Shown: positions 35,401 to 44,205, numbered from the stretch's first letter. The stretch is DNA of 64,000 bases from DATBGZ01 sp036557785 (GCA_036557785.1 DATBGZ010000098.1:51090-115089), one strand, 5' to 3'. The notes: generated by a model not told the origin, from the sequence alone. Numbers and translations are program-made.

Positions 35401-38157
35401 TCAGGCGAGCATGCGCCGCAGCACGTACTGCAGGATGCCGCCGTGGCGGTAGTACTCGGCCTCACCGGGCGTGTCGATGCGGACCAGGGCGTCGAAGGTG
35501 ACCCCGGTGTCCGTGGAGACGGTGACCGTACGCGGGGCGGCGCCGTCGTTGAGCGCGGTGATCCCGGCGATCGTGTACGTCTCGGAACCAGTGAGCCCGA
35601 AGGAGTCTGCCGACTTTCCGTCGGGGAACTGCAGCGGGAGCACGCCCATGCCGATGAGGTTCGACCGGTGGATGCGCTCGAACGACTCGGCGATCACCGC
35701 CCGTACGCCGAGCAGCACTGTGCCCTTCGCGGCCCAGTCCCGGGACGAGCCCGAGCCGTACTCCTTGCCGGCAAGGATCACCAGCGGAACCCCGGCGCTC
35801 TGGTAGGCGACCGAGGCGTCGTAGATGGTCTGCTGCTCGCCGGTCAGGAAGTTGCGCGTGAACCCGCCCTCGACGCCGGGCACGAGCTGGTTGCGGAGCC
35901 GGATGTTGGCGAACGTGCCCCGGATCATCACCTCGTGGTTGCCGCGCCGCGATCCGTACGAGTTGAAGTCCTTCTTCTCCACCCCGTGCGCGGTCAGGTA
36001 GCGGCCGGCCGGGGAGTCGGCTCGGATCGAGCCAGCCGGGGAGATGTGGTCAGTGGTCACCGAGTCACCGAGTTTCGCGAGCACCCGCGCGCCGGCGATG
36101 TCGGCGACCGGCGCCGGCTTCGCCGCCATCCCGTCGAAGTACGGCGGTTTGCGTACATAGGTCGATGAGGCGTCCCAGGTGAAGGTCTGCCCGGTCGGGG
36201 TCGGCAACGAGCGCCACCGCTCGTCGCCGGCGAAGACGTCGGAGTAATCCTTGCCGAACATCTCCGACGAGACCGCCGAGTCGATGACCTCCTGGACCTC
36301 CTTGGGCGACGGCCAGATGTCGCGCAGGTAGACCGGCTGCCCCGACGGGTCCGTGCCGAGTGGCTCGGCGCCCAGGTCGATGTCCATCGTCCCCGCGATC
36401 GCGTACGCCACCACCAGCGGCGGCGAGGCGAGGTAGTTCATCTTCACGTCGGGGTTGATGCGCCCCTCGAAGTTGCGGTTGCCGGAGAGCACCGAGACCA
36501 CCGCGAGGTCGTTCTCGTTGACCGCAGCCGATACCTCTTCGATGAGCGGGCCGGAGTTGCCGATGCAGGTGGTGCATCCGTACCCCACGAGGTTGAAGCC
36601 CAGCTTCTCCAGGTACGGCACCAGGCCGGCCTTGGCGTAGTAGTCCATGACCACTTTGGACCCCGGGGCGAGCGTGGTCTTCACCCACGGCTTGGCGGTC
36701 AGTCCCCGCTCCACGGCCTTGCGCGCGAGCAGGGCCGCCCCGATCATCACCTGCGGGTTGGAGGTGTTCGTGCACGACGTGATCGACGCGATCACCACGG
36801 CACCGTGGTCGACCTCGAACGACTGGCCGTCCGCCGTGACATGGGTCGGCTTGCGGGGCCGGCCGTTGGCGCGGGAGTTGGATGCCGGGGCGTCGGAGGC
36901 GGGGAAGCTCTCCTCGACCTCTTCGTCGACGCCGTCGTCGCTCCTGACGTAGTCGGGCAGGACCGAACGGAAGGCGGTCTTGGCGTCAGAGAGCGCCACC
37001 CGGTCCTGGGGGCGCTTCGGTCCGGCGATCGAGGGCACCACAGTGGACAGATCGAGCTCGAGGTACTCCGAGTACGACGGCTCGCTCGCTGACGGATCGT
37101 GCCACAGACCCTGGGTCTTCGCGTACGCCTCGACGAGCGCGACCTGCTCGGAGGAGCGGCCGGTGAGCGCGAGGTAGCGGATCGTCTCCTCGTCGATCGG
37201 GAAGATCGCGCAGGTAGAGCCGAACTCGGGGCTCATGTTGCCGATCGTGGCCCGGTTCGCCAACGGCACCGCGGCCACGCCCGAGCCGTAGAACTCGACG
37301 AACTTGCCGACGACGCCGTGCTTGCGCAGCAGTTGCGTGATGGTGAGGACCAGGTCGGTGGCGGTCGTCCCGTCCGGCAGCGAGCCGGTGAGCTTGAAGC
37401 CGACGACGCGGGGGATGAGCATGGAGACCGGCTGGCCGAGCATCGCCGCCTCGGCCTCGATGCCCCCGACGCCCCACCCGAGCACGCCGAGCCCGTTGAC
37501 CATGGTGGTGTGCGAGTCGGTGCCCACGACCGTGTCCGGATACGCCACTGGGCTAGGGCCGGCAGAGCCGGCGGGTTCGCTGTCGCGCACCATGACCGTG
37601 CGGGCAAGGTACTCGATATTCACCTGGTGCACGATGCCGGTGCCCGGTGGCACGACCTTGAACTCGTGGAAGGCGCCCTGACCCCAGCGCAGGAACTGGT
37701 AGCGCTCCTTGTTGCGGCCGTACTCGAACTCCACATTGCGCTCGAAGGCATCCGGGCGACCGAAGATGTCCGCGATCACCGAGTGGTCGATGACGAGCTC
37801 GGCCGGGGCGAGCGGATTGACCTTCGTCGGGTCGCCGCCGAGGTCGCGGACCGCCTCGCGCATCGTGGCGAGGTCGACCACGCACGGCACGCCGGTGAAG
37901 TCCTGCATGAGCACCCGCGCCGGCGTGAACTGGATCTCGATGCTCGGGTCGGCGGCCGGCTGCCATGCGCCCAGTGCTTGGATGTGTTCGGCAGTGGTGT
38001 TGGCACCGTCCTGGTTGCGTAGCAGGTTCTCCAGCAGGATCTTCAGGCTGTAGGGGAGTCGTTCGTGCCCCTCAACCTTGTCGATCCGATAGATCTCGTA
38101 GCTCGCGTCGCCGACGCGCAACTGGCTCTTCGCGCCGAAGGTGTCCAGGCTGGCCAC
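35401..38157 (-). CDS. acnA: aconitate hydratase A
   Basis: Fe-S enzyme isomerising citrate to isocitrate in the TCA cycle. The 918 residues show all four structural domains. The cluster ligands are one cysteine in ITSCTNTSNP and two in YGCTTCIGNSGP; GTDSHTTMVNGLG and the C-terminal swivel domain GSSRDWAAKGTVLLG are intact. It needs the Suf system encoded upstream for its [4Fe-4S] cluster. GTG 38157 has GGGAGTGGG before it. Regulation by AcnR at 38314-38337 is probable. Length fits the 900-940 usual for this class. Confidence 0.97.
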   Translation of the reverse strand: MASLDTFGAKSQLRVGDASYEIYRIDKVEGHERLPYSLKILLENLLRNQDGANTTAEHIQALGAWQPAADPSIEIQFTPARVLMQDFTGVPCVVDLATMREAVRDLGGDPTKVNPLAPAELVIDHSVIADIFGRPDAFERNVEFEYGRNKERYQFLRWGQGAFHEFKVVPPGTGIVHQVNIEYLARTVMVRDSEPAGSAGPSPVAYPDTVVGTDSHTTMVNGLGVLGWGVGGIEAEAAMLGQPVSMLIPRVVGFKLTGSLPDGTTATDLVLTITQLLRKHGVVGKFVEFYGSGVAAVPLANRATIGNMSPEFGSTCAIFPIDEETIRYLALTGRSSEQVALVEAYAKTQGLWHDPSASEPSYSEYLELDLSTVVPSIAGPKRPQDRVALSDAKTAFRSVLPDYVRSDDGVDEEVEESFPASDAPASNSRANGRPRKPTHVTADGQSFEVDHGAVVIASITSCTNTSNPQVMIGAALLARKAVERGLTAKPWVKTTLAPGSKVVMDYYAKAGLVPYLEKLGFNLVGYGCTTCIGNSGPLIEEVSAAVNENDLAVVSVLSGNRNFEGRINPDVKMNYLASPPLVVAYAIAGTMDIDLGAEPLGTDPSGQPVYLRDIWPSPKEVQEVIDSAVSSEMFGKDYSDVFAGDERWRSLPTPTGQTFTWDASSTYVRKPPYFDGMAAKPAPVADIAGARVLAKLGDSVTTDHISPAGSIRADSPAGRYLTAHGVEKKDFNSYGSRRGNHEVMIRGTFANIRLRNQLVPGVEGGFTRNFLTGEQQTIYDASVAYQSAGVPLVILAGKEYGSGSSRDWAAKGTVLLGVRAVIAESFERIHRSNLIGMGVLPLQFPDGKSADSFGLTGSETYTIAGITALNDGAAPRTVTVSTDTGVTFDALVRIDTPGEAEYYRHGGILQYVLRRMLA

Positions 38158-38313
38158 AACCCACTCCCTATCTCATGGTCCGGCGCCGAGCCCGCTGCTT
38201 GCTCCGCGGGCTCTGCTCGGCGATCCTCGCGCCGGCCGTGCTCGGTCCTCGCTCGCAGTCTCTCGCAGAGTCGTCCGTGCGTCCGGCGGACTCGGCGTGT
38301 GTCGCGGTGTTTC

Positions 38314-38348
38314 AAAAAAACCGTACGTCCGTCTTGCTAAGACGTCAA
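38314..38348 (-). promoter_or_regulatory. acnA promoter overlapped by candidate AcnR operator
   Basis: On the minus strand TTGACG (38343-38348), a 17-bp spacer and TACGGT (38320-38325) form a good housekeeping promoter. The 24-bp block 38314-38337 that matches the acnR upstream site covers the -10 and most of the spacer, so a bound repressor would block polymerase. Confidence 0.75.
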
Positions 38349-38404
38349 GCGGGTCGGCGTTTCGGGGTCTCCACTCACTGGGCTGCGCACGTCACGGCCT
38401 GCAT

Positions 38405-38559
38405 GTCGGATGGCGGGGTGCTGTGTGTCGGGTGGCGGGGTGCTGTGTGTCGGGTGGCGGGGTGCTGTGTGTCGGGTGGGCCGGGGTCCTGTGTGTCGGG
38501 TGGCGGGTCCTGTGTCGGATGGCGGGGTGCTGTGTGTCGGGTGGGCCGGGGTCCTGTGG
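38405..38559. repeat. 22-bp tandem repeat array (about seven units)
   Basis: Units follow TGTGTCGGGTGGCGGGGTGC plus TG, with variants carrying GGGCCGGGGTCC. Units are contiguous without spacers, unlike CRISPR. The array stops 2 bp before the 111-bp element. Confidence 0.85.
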
Positions 38560-38561
38560 GG

Positions 38562-38672
38562 GAGCTGGGTGGCGCGTTTGCTTTCCATGCGAACCACCGC
38601 AACACAGTGATCATTCAGCAAGATCGCTGTGTTGCGGGAGTGGCGCTGGGAGGCACCAACGCTACCCAGCTC
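38562..38672. repeat. 111-bp palindromic element, copy 2
   Basis: Same length and same ends as copy 1 at 31183-31293. Terminal arms GAGCTGGGTGGCG and CGCTACCCAGCTC; core arms GCAACACAGTGATC and GATCGCTGTGTTGC with a 9-nt loop (13 of 14 paired). Here it is intergenic, next to tandem repeats. Confidence 0.85.
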
Positions 38673-38791
38673 GCCGGGTGGGTGGCCCTCGGGTCGCTCG
38701 GGGTCCACTGTGGAATAGGACTAATCGCGCAAACGAGCTGCGCCCAAGGGGAGACACAAGGCGGGTTCGGCTGCTGCGGGTGAGTTGCGTA

Positions 38792-38877
38792 GGCGGTCAG
38801 CGGCGCAGGGCGGGTCAGTTGGATTGGGCGGTCAGCGGCGCAGGGCGGTCAGTTGCGCAGGGCGGTCAGTTGCGCAG
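38792..38877. repeat. 17-bp tandem repeat overlapping the end of a lipoprotein gene
   Basis: About five units of GGCGGTCAGYKGCGCAG, one of 18 bp. Units 3-5 encode the last residues of the minus-strand gene ending at 38832. Confidence 0.8.
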
Positions 38878-39215
38878 GGGTCGCCGATCAGGTGCACCCG
38901 GATCCGGGTGCGGTAGGCGACCATGGCGCTCAGGTTGTCGATGACGGCGCCGACGCTGATGAACTGCTCGTTCGGCATGCCCGTGCCGGGAACCTGGGTA
39001 AAGCCCTGTTCGGCCACCATCAGTCCCCGGCCGGACCGCGCCGCGCTCGCCTGCGCCGGAGCACCGTCGCCGACCGCGCGGGGCTGCGCACAGGTTGGCT
39101 CCCGCGGGGACTCGCGGCGCATGCCGCAGCCGACCAACGGGGGCACGAGGAACAGCACGAAGCCGGCCGCGGCGGCCTTCCGTAGACGTGACGATACGGC
39201 TACCTGAAGAAACAT
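38832..39215 (-). CDS. putative lipoprotein with repeat-derived C-terminus
   Basis: A 127-residue protein with a good lipobox LVGC at Cys30 after a basic N-terminus. The exported part is GMPNEQFISVGAVIDNLSAMV followed by AYRTRIRVHLIGDP, which looks like the start of an immunoglobulin-like or CAP-type beta domain but stops early. The final residues CATDRPAQLTALRR are encoded by the 17-bp tandem repeat, so the gene may have lost its original end. GAGGG lies before the ATG. I cannot name a family. Confidence 0.6.
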   Translation of the reverse strand: MFLQVAVSSRLRKAAAAGFVLFLVPPLVGCGMRRESPREPTCAQPRAVGDGAPAQASAARSGRGLMVAEQGFTQVPGTGMPNEQFISVGAVIDNLSAMVAYRTRIRVHLIGDPCATDRPAQLTALRR

Positions 39216-39318
39216 CTGAATCCCTCTGTGTCAGGTGCCAGCCAGGTGAGGGTAGCCAGCCGAGTGCGCCAGGCACCAGGGGCAGTTGCGAACCTGTGGA
39301 TAAGTCGTCGACGCTCGA

Positions 39319-40317
39319 CTACGCGGCGTGGGCGGCGGAGCTGGCCCGGACCGACAGGGTGACCGGGAACGAGCGCCGCCAACCCGGGCCGACCTGGCCG
39401 CGCAGCAGGTCCCGAGCCGCCCCCGTGGTCATCTCCTCGACCGGTTGCCGCACCGAGGTCAGCGGTGGGATCGCGCAGGTGGCGAGCACGCTGTCGTCGA
39501 ATCCGACCACCGCCACGTCGTCGGGCACCCGGCGTCCGGCCGTCGCCAACGCCTGCATGGCGCCGGTGGCGGTCATGTCGCAGGCGGCGACGATCGCGTC
39601 GAGCTCGGGGTGTGCCGCGAGCAGGCGCAGGGTGGCCGCGTACCCGCCCTGGCGGCGGAAGTCGCCGACGGTCCAAATCGGACGCAGCCCCGCGCTGCGC
39701 ACCGAGGTGACGTAGCCGGCATGGCGTTGCATGGCGCACGGGTTGGTCCGTGGGCCATCGATGGCGGCGATCACGCGGCGTCCGGAGGCGATCAGGTGCC
39801 GGACGGCCGCTGCCGTGCCGGCCGCGCTCTGCGCGTCGACGCAGGGTACGTGGCGGGAGTACTGGCCGAGGGAGACGACCCGTGGACAGCGGCCGTGGAA
39901 CCGCTCGGCCAGGTCGGCCGGCACGTTCACCAAGAGCGCCCCGATGCAGCCGGACTCCGCCACCTCATCGAGTACCCGCCGCGCGCGGCTTCGCGGCGTG
40001 AGGTGGATGCGCATCTGGGCATCCGTGCCGTCCACCGCCGCGAGTAGGCCCGCGGTGACCCGCCCGTAATAGGGGTTGGAGCTCAGGGCAGTCGTGTCCT
40101 CGTCCACGACCACGAGATGGAGCACATCGACGCGCCCGGATGCCAAGGCACGTCCCGCGGTGTCGGGGTGGTAGCCCAGCGCGGCGACCGTGCGCAGCAC
40201 CCGGTCCCGCACCTGCGGGTTCACGCCCGGTTGGCCGTTGATGGCGCGGGAGGCCGCCGACCGGGACACCCCGGCCGTGCGGGCGACATCGACAAGCGTC
40301 GGCCGCTTGTGCTCCAC
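39319..40317 (-). CDS. LacI-family transcriptional regulator
   Basis: The 332 residues have an N-terminal LacI HTH (TLVDVARTAGVSRSAASRAINGQPGV, about 7-32) and hinge GRALASGRV, followed by a periplasmic-binding-like effector domain (VVDEDTTALSSNPYYGRVTAGLL to DVAVVGFDDSVLATCAIPPLTSVRQP). No sugar-metabolism gene is adjacent, so the target may be distant. The start is GTG 40317, 6 nt after a TAGACT box. Confidence 0.92.
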   Translation of the reverse strand: MEHKRPTLVDVARTAGVSRSAASRAINGQPGVNPQVRDRVLRTVAALGYHPDTAGRALASGRVDVLHLVVVDEDTTALSSNPYYGRVTAGLLAAVDGTDAQMRIHLTPRSRARRVLDEVAESGCIGALLVNVPADLAERFHGRCPRVVSLGQYSRHVPCVDAQSAAGTAAAVRHLIASGRRVIAAIDGPRTNPCAMQRHAGYVTSVRSAGLRPIWTVGDFRRQGGYAATLRLLAAHPELDAIVAACDMTATGAMQALATAGRRVPDDVAVVGFDDSVLATCAIPPLTSVRQPVEEMTTGAARDLLRGQVGPGWRRSFPVTLSVRASSAAHAA

Positions 40318-40323
40318 CTCGGC

Positions 40324-40329
40324 AGTCTA
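40324..40329 (-). promoter_or_regulatory. -10 box, leaderless type
   Basis: TAGACT on the minus strand, 6 nt before GTG 40317. Confidence 0.55.
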
Positions 40330-40376
40330 GCCCCGATCATGGGCGGCCGGCCGCTTCGGCGAGCGCGGGCGGTCGG

Positions 40377-41018
40377 TCAGGCGTTGCGGGCGTTGCGGTT
40401 GGCGACCAGAGCCAGGCCGATGCCGAAGACCAGACCGACGACCAGCGCGGAGATGATCCCGGCCGGACCGTAGAGGTCCCAGTAGTTGCCGACGATGCGC
40501 TGTGCTGCGTGCAGCGGTGACTCCTGCGGCGTCGCGGCGGCGGCGGTGCATTTGGTCGGGTCCTGGTTCTGCAGCAGGCAGTTGATGTCCAGACCGCCGA
40601 AGAGCGAGTTGGAGATGGCCGAGCCGCCGGTCAGGCCGGTGAGGTAGCTGGTGCCGAGGGTTCCGACGAGCAGGCCGCCGACGTGGGGGAAGCTCAGGCC
40701 ACGACCGAGTCCGATCCGGTAGCCGATGTAGCCGGCCGCCGCGCCTACCGGCAGCGTGACCCAGGTGTACTCCCAGAAGCCGAGATGCTGGTGCAGTACG
40801 GCCGCGCGGATCAGGACGCCGGCGGCGCCGAGAACCAGCAGGCCAAGGCCGACCAGGACCTTGACCATGCCGCCCTTCTTGGTCGACCCAGCACCACCCT
40901 CGCGGCGCTCCCTGAGCTCTTCGCGGACGAGCGCGGCAACGTCGTCGGGGCTCGACGGTGTGCTGCCGGACAACCCGCTGGGCAGATCTGTGCCGTCACC
41001 GGGCAGGGGCGTAGTCAT
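40377..41018 (-). CDS. membrane protein of unknown function
   Basis: A 213-residue protein with a polar, acidic N-terminus (DDVAALVREELRERREGG) and four membrane helices, separated by a loop with two cysteines (DINCLLQNQDPTKC) that could form a disulfide outside the cell. No family recognised. ATG 41018 lies 7 nt after a TACGGT box; the frame-open upstream 54 codons include tandem-repeat DNA and are rejected. Confidence 0.7.
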   Translation of the reverse strand: MTTPLPGDGTDLPSGLSGSTPSSPDDVAALVREELRERREGGAGSTKKGGMVKVLVGLGLLVLGAAGVLIRAAVLHQHLGFWEYTWVTLPVGAAAGYIGYRIGLGRGLSFPHVGGLLVGTLGTSYLTGLTGGSAISNSLFGGLDINCLLQNQDPTKCTAAAATPQESPLHAAQRIVGNYWDLYGPAGIISALVVGLVFGIGLALVANRNARNA

Positions 41019-41025
41019 GGGTCGC

Positions 41026-41031
41026 ACCGTA
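41026..41031 (-). promoter_or_regulatory. -10 box, leaderless type
   Basis: TACGGT on the minus strand, 7 nt before the ATG at 41018. Confidence 0.55.
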
Positions 41032-41129
41032 GTACCCGCCCTCAACAACCGCGGTCGGCCGAAGGGATGAGTCGTGCGCCGCCACCCGGAGGATGCCGAC
41101 AGCATCCGGGTGGCCGACGACCGGCGAGC

Positions 41130-41200
41130 CTTTCGGCGAAGCGGCCGCCCTTTCAGCGAAGGTTTCAGCGAAGCGGCCACCCTTTAGCGAAGCGGCCGCA
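41130..41200. repeat. imperfect tandem repeat containing GCGAAGCGGCCGC
   Basis: Three full and one partial units of CTTTCRGCGAAGCGGCCRCC. The last unit overlaps the C-terminal codons and stop of the epoxide hydrolase gene. Confidence 0.7.
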
Positions 41201-42401
41201 GGCCTGCCCGGACCTCTTCGGCGAAGAGCCGGGGCTGCTCCCACGCTGCGAAGTGTCCGCCCTTGTCGACTTTGTTGTAATAGACCAGGTTCGGGTACGC
41301 CTGCTCGGCCCAGCTCCGCGGCGCCTGATACAGCTCGTCCGGGAACACGGTCACGGCGGCCGGGACGCCGACGCCCTTGACATCGAAGAATCCGAGCGTG
41401 TTCTCGCAGTAGAGACGGGCCGCGGAGACCCCCGTGTTCGTCAACCAGTAGAGCGTGCAGTTGTCCAGGACATCATCGCGCGTGAGACCGACGCTTCCCC
41501 CCGCAAAGGCGTTCGCGATCAGGTCGAGGCTCTTCGCGTCATGGTCGAGCATCCACGCGGCCAGCCCGACCGGCGAATCCGCGATTCCGTAGAGCGTCTG
41601 CGGACGCAGCGCCATCTCGATCGCGTAGCCGATGCCCTTGGTGTACAGGAAGCTCAGCTGCTCATACGCTCGGCTCTCCTCCGGCGTCAGGGCGGTGGGC
41701 CTGGGATACCCGGTCCCGAAAACGCTGGAGGTCAGCGCCTTGGAGATCTCGGGCGGGACCGCGCCGGGCATGGTGGAGTGAATGCCGATGAGCTCCGGTG
41801 GGGCCTGGGCACCGATGAGGTCGGTGATCACGGCGCCCCAGTCGCCGCCCTGAGCCGCGAAGCGCTCGTACCCCAGGCGCCCCATCAGCTCGACCCAGGC
41901 CCGGGCGATGTGGCCGGGGTCCCAGCCGGTGGTGGTGGGCTTGGCAGAAAAGCCGTGCCCGGGCAGGGACGGGATGACGAGATGGAACGCGTCGGCGGCG
42001 CTCGCGCCGTGGGCGGTCGGGTTGGTGAGCGGGTCGACGATCTTGAGCTGTTCGATGACTGATCCCGGCCAACCGTGGGTGATGAGGAGCGGCAACGCAT
42101 CCTCGTGCTGGGAACGGACGTGGATGACATGAATGTCAAGGCCGTCGATCTCGATGAGGAACTGCGGCCAGGCATTCAGCCGGGCCTCACACGCACGCCA
42201 GTCGTACCCGCTGACCCAGTAGTGCGCGAGTTCCTGCATGGTCGCCAACGGCACGCCCTGGGTGTGGTCGGCGACCGGCTCCTGCTCGGGAAAGCGTGTG
42301 GCGGCGACCCGCGCGTGCAGGTCCTTGAGCTCCGCGTCCGAGAACTCGACGGTGAAGGGCCGGATCGGTTTGGCGCCTCGCGCCCTGGTCGTGGCAGACA
42401 T
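41184..42401 (-). CDS. epoxide hydrolase (microsomal type, EHN domain)
   Basis: The 405 residues comprise an N-terminal EHN domain (IRPFTVEFSDAELKDLHARV, WRACEARLNAWPQFL) and an alpha/beta-hydrolase domain. HGWPGSVIE is the oxyanion strand, Asp in GGDWGAVITDL is the nucleophile, and His in KGGHFAAWEQP is the base. It would open epoxides to diols. The ATG at 42401 has GGAGG upstream; the longer frame to 42686 is rejected because it runs antisense through the sigma-factor start. The C-terminus overlaps repeat DNA. Confidence 0.9.
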   Translation of the reverse strand: MSATTRARGAKPIRPFTVEFSDAELKDLHARVAATRFPEQEPVADHTQGVPLATMQELAHYWVSGYDWRACEARLNAWPQFLIEIDGLDIHVIHVRSQHEDALPLLITHGWPGSVIEQLKIVDPLTNPTAHGASAADAFHLVIPSLPGHGFSAKPTTTGWDPGHIARAWVELMGRLGYERFAAQGGDWGAVITDLIGAQAPPELIGIHSTMPGAVPPEISKALTSSVFGTGYPRPTALTPEESRAYEQLSFLYTKGIGYAIEMALRPQTLYGIADSPVGLAAWMLDHDAKSLDLIANAFAGGSVGLTRDDVLDNCTLYWLTNTGVSAARLYCENTLGFFDVKGVGVPAAVTVFPDELYQAPRSWAEQAYPNLVYYNKVDKGGHFAAWEQPRLFAEEVRAGLRPLR

Positions 42402-42558
42402 ATCGGGCTGCACCTCCGCGGAGCTGGCCGTTCGGGACTTGATATGGCCGGGCCTGCGGTACCGGGGCCAGCGTAACCTCGCCCGGGGTGGCCGCGTGCA
42501 ACCTTCGGCGGGGTCGGCAGCATCAGGACTGGGTGGGCCATGGACCCGGGGGTGGGCG

Positions 42559-43065
42559 GTGAACGCCGACGACGAACGCCGGTACGTGCAGTTCGTCTCG
42601 ACGCGCCTGCCGTGGCTGCGCAAGGTGGCGTTCCTGTTGTGCCAGGACTGGGACCGGGCCGATGACCTGGCCCAGGCGGCGATCACCCGGCTCTACACGC
42701 ACTGGCGGGCAGCGGCGCGGGCGACCAACCTCGACGGCTACGCGAGGACGGTGCTGGTGCGGGAGTTCCTGGGCTCCCGGCGTACCGCGTGGGCCAGGCG
42801 CGTCGACCTGCGTGACGAGCCGTACGCCGAGGCGAGCAGCCCGGCCGAGGACCCAGCGACGCGGCTTGCGGTCCGCGCCGCTCTGGCGATGGTGCCACCG
42901 AGGCAGCGGGCGGCGTTGGTGCTGCGCTTCTACTGCGATCTGTCCATAACGGAGGCAGCCGAGGCGCTGGCCTGCTCGCCCGGGACGGTGAAGTCGCAGA
43001 CATCCCGGGGGCTCGCGGCGCTGCGCCGGGCACTGGACGGCCACGAGATCACGGTCGAGGGGTGA
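42559..43065 (+). CDS. SigE-family RNA polymerase sigma factor
   Basis: A 168-residue ECF-like sigma factor of the actinobacterial SigE family. Region 2 is FVSTRLPWLRKVAFLLCQDWDRADDLAQAAITRLY, and region 4 is VPPRQRAALVLRFYCDLSITEAAEALACSPGTVKSQTSRGLAALR. The GTG at 42559 is preceded by GGGGGTGGG. A possible ECF-type -35, GCAACC, lies at 42498 and may mark autoregulation. The 3' end overlaps the partner membrane protein by 4 bp. Confidence 0.9.
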   Translation: MNADDERRYVQFVSTRLPWLRKVAFLLCQDWDRADDLAQAAITRLYTHWRAAARATNLDGYARTVLVREFLGSRRTAWARRVDLRDEPYAEASSPAEDPATRLAVRAALAMVPPRQRAALVLRFYCDLSITEAAEALACSPGTVKSQTSRGLAALRRALDGHEITVEG

Positions 43066-44180
43066 CGAGGATGGAGAACTCCACAGTGCACGCTCTGCTG
43101 GCCGACCTCGCCGACTCGCCGCCGCCACCGTCGAGCGTGGACCTCGAGGCAGCCATGGCGGTAGGGCGGCGCACGCTCCAGCGACGCCGTGCGGTCGCCG
43201 CTGGTGCGGCGGCGCTCGCGCTCGTCGCGGTTCTCGGCGTCTCGGTGGCGGTCGTCGCCGGCCGTACGGCATCGGAACCGGGACCGGCGAGCAACACCGC
43301 CGTCCCGGCCCCGACGATGCCGACCTCGGCGCCGGCGATCTTCGACCCGGCACAGCAGTACGCCGAGCCGGGTTGGTTGCCCGACGGCGGGTCACGCACC
43401 GAAGTCGCGACAGGGCGCGACTGGCTCGCCGTCATGGTGAGCTACCCGGATGCGACCCCGGCCGGCGTCCCGCTGGGGCCCAGCTACTACGGCCCTGGCA
43501 TCACGCTGATGCTGACGACCACAGGCCACGGGATCGAGGCGGCCGGCTCGGTCGGTACCGTCGTCGACGTCGCACAGATGACGGCGGGCGCCCCGGCGCC
43601 GGCGGTCAACGGGCGTCCGGCGCAGTGGTTGACGCAACCATCAATGGCAGTTCTTCGATGGGAGTACGCGCCGGGGGCGTGGGCCCTGGTCAACGTCACC
43701 AGCGGGCTGCCCGGTCTCGACTCCCGGCAGGTGGCGCAGCGGGTCGCGTCGCAGGTCCGCTACGACCTCAACCGGCCGATCCTGCTCCCCTTCGCCACCG
43801 CCGCCGTCGCGTCCGCCCTGCCGCCGCTGGCCCAGACCAGCGTCGTCCGCTCGGTCTCGGGGTGGAGCGTTCAGGTTGGCTACGGTGTCGACCCGACGGC
43901 CGACGTCGCCTGGCCTAGGCGGGTCGAGGGCGGCGGCTGGCCGCTGAGCATCTGGCTCGACGACTACCCCGGCGTCTCGGGACAGCCTGTCGCCGGTGCG
44001 AACACCATGGTCGACGGACGACCGGCCCGTGTCGTGACCAACGCCGAGGGCCTGTCGCAGCTGCGACTCGCGACGGCTGGCGGTGTCGACGTGGTCGTCT
44101 CGACGCAGGGCATGACGCTGCCGGGCGGTCTGGCCGCGTTGTACAAGCAGCTCCAGATCGACCCAGCTCACTGGCGCTGA
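43062..44180 (+). CDS. membrane protein paired with the SigE-family factor (putative anti-sigma)
   Basis: The 372 residues have a cytoplasmic N-terminus of about 42 residues (MTRMENSTVHALLADLADSP...), one membrane helix (about 43-66) and a ~300-residue exported domain. The topology and 4-bp GTGA overlap with the sigma gene fit an anti-sigma or sensor partner, but a zinc anti-sigma motif is absent. The exported domain resembles other unassigned proteins that follow SigE-family genes. Signal is unknown. Confidence 0.7.
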   Translation: MTRMENSTVHALLADLADSPPPPSSVDLEAAMAVGRRTLQRRRAVAAGAAALALVAVLGVSVAVVAGRTASEPGPASNTAVPAPTMPTSAPAIFDPAQQYAEPGWLPDGGSRTEVATGRDWLAVMVSYPDATPAGVPLGPSYYGPGITLMLTTTGHGIEAAGSVGTVVDVAQMTAGAPAPAVNGRPAQWLTQPSMAVLRWEYAPGAWALVNVTSGLPGLDSRQVAQRVASQVRYDLNRPILLPFATAAVASALPPLAQTSVVRSVSGWSVQVGYGVDPTADVAWPRRVEGGGWPLSIWLDDYPGVSGQPVAGANTMVDGRPARVVTNAEGLSQLRLATAGGVDVVVSTQGMTLPGGLAALYKQLQIDPAHWR

Positions 44181-44205
44181 TCGGAACGCTCGCCCGTCGG
44201 AGCCC

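Larger units (their letters stand above)
38158..38831. other. 674-bp non-coding stretch upstream of acnA
   Basis: No gene is visible. It holds, in order, a 5' leader for acnA with sequence similar to the tal/pepP repeat near 38190-38275, the acnA promoter and operator, a 22-bp tandem repeat, the second 111-bp palindromic element, a TCCACTGTGGA palindrome (38704) and the start of another tandem array. Confidence 0.8.

Noticed and set aside
38405..38559. CRISPR array
   Set aside because: Units are directly adjacent with no unique spacers and no cas gene is near.
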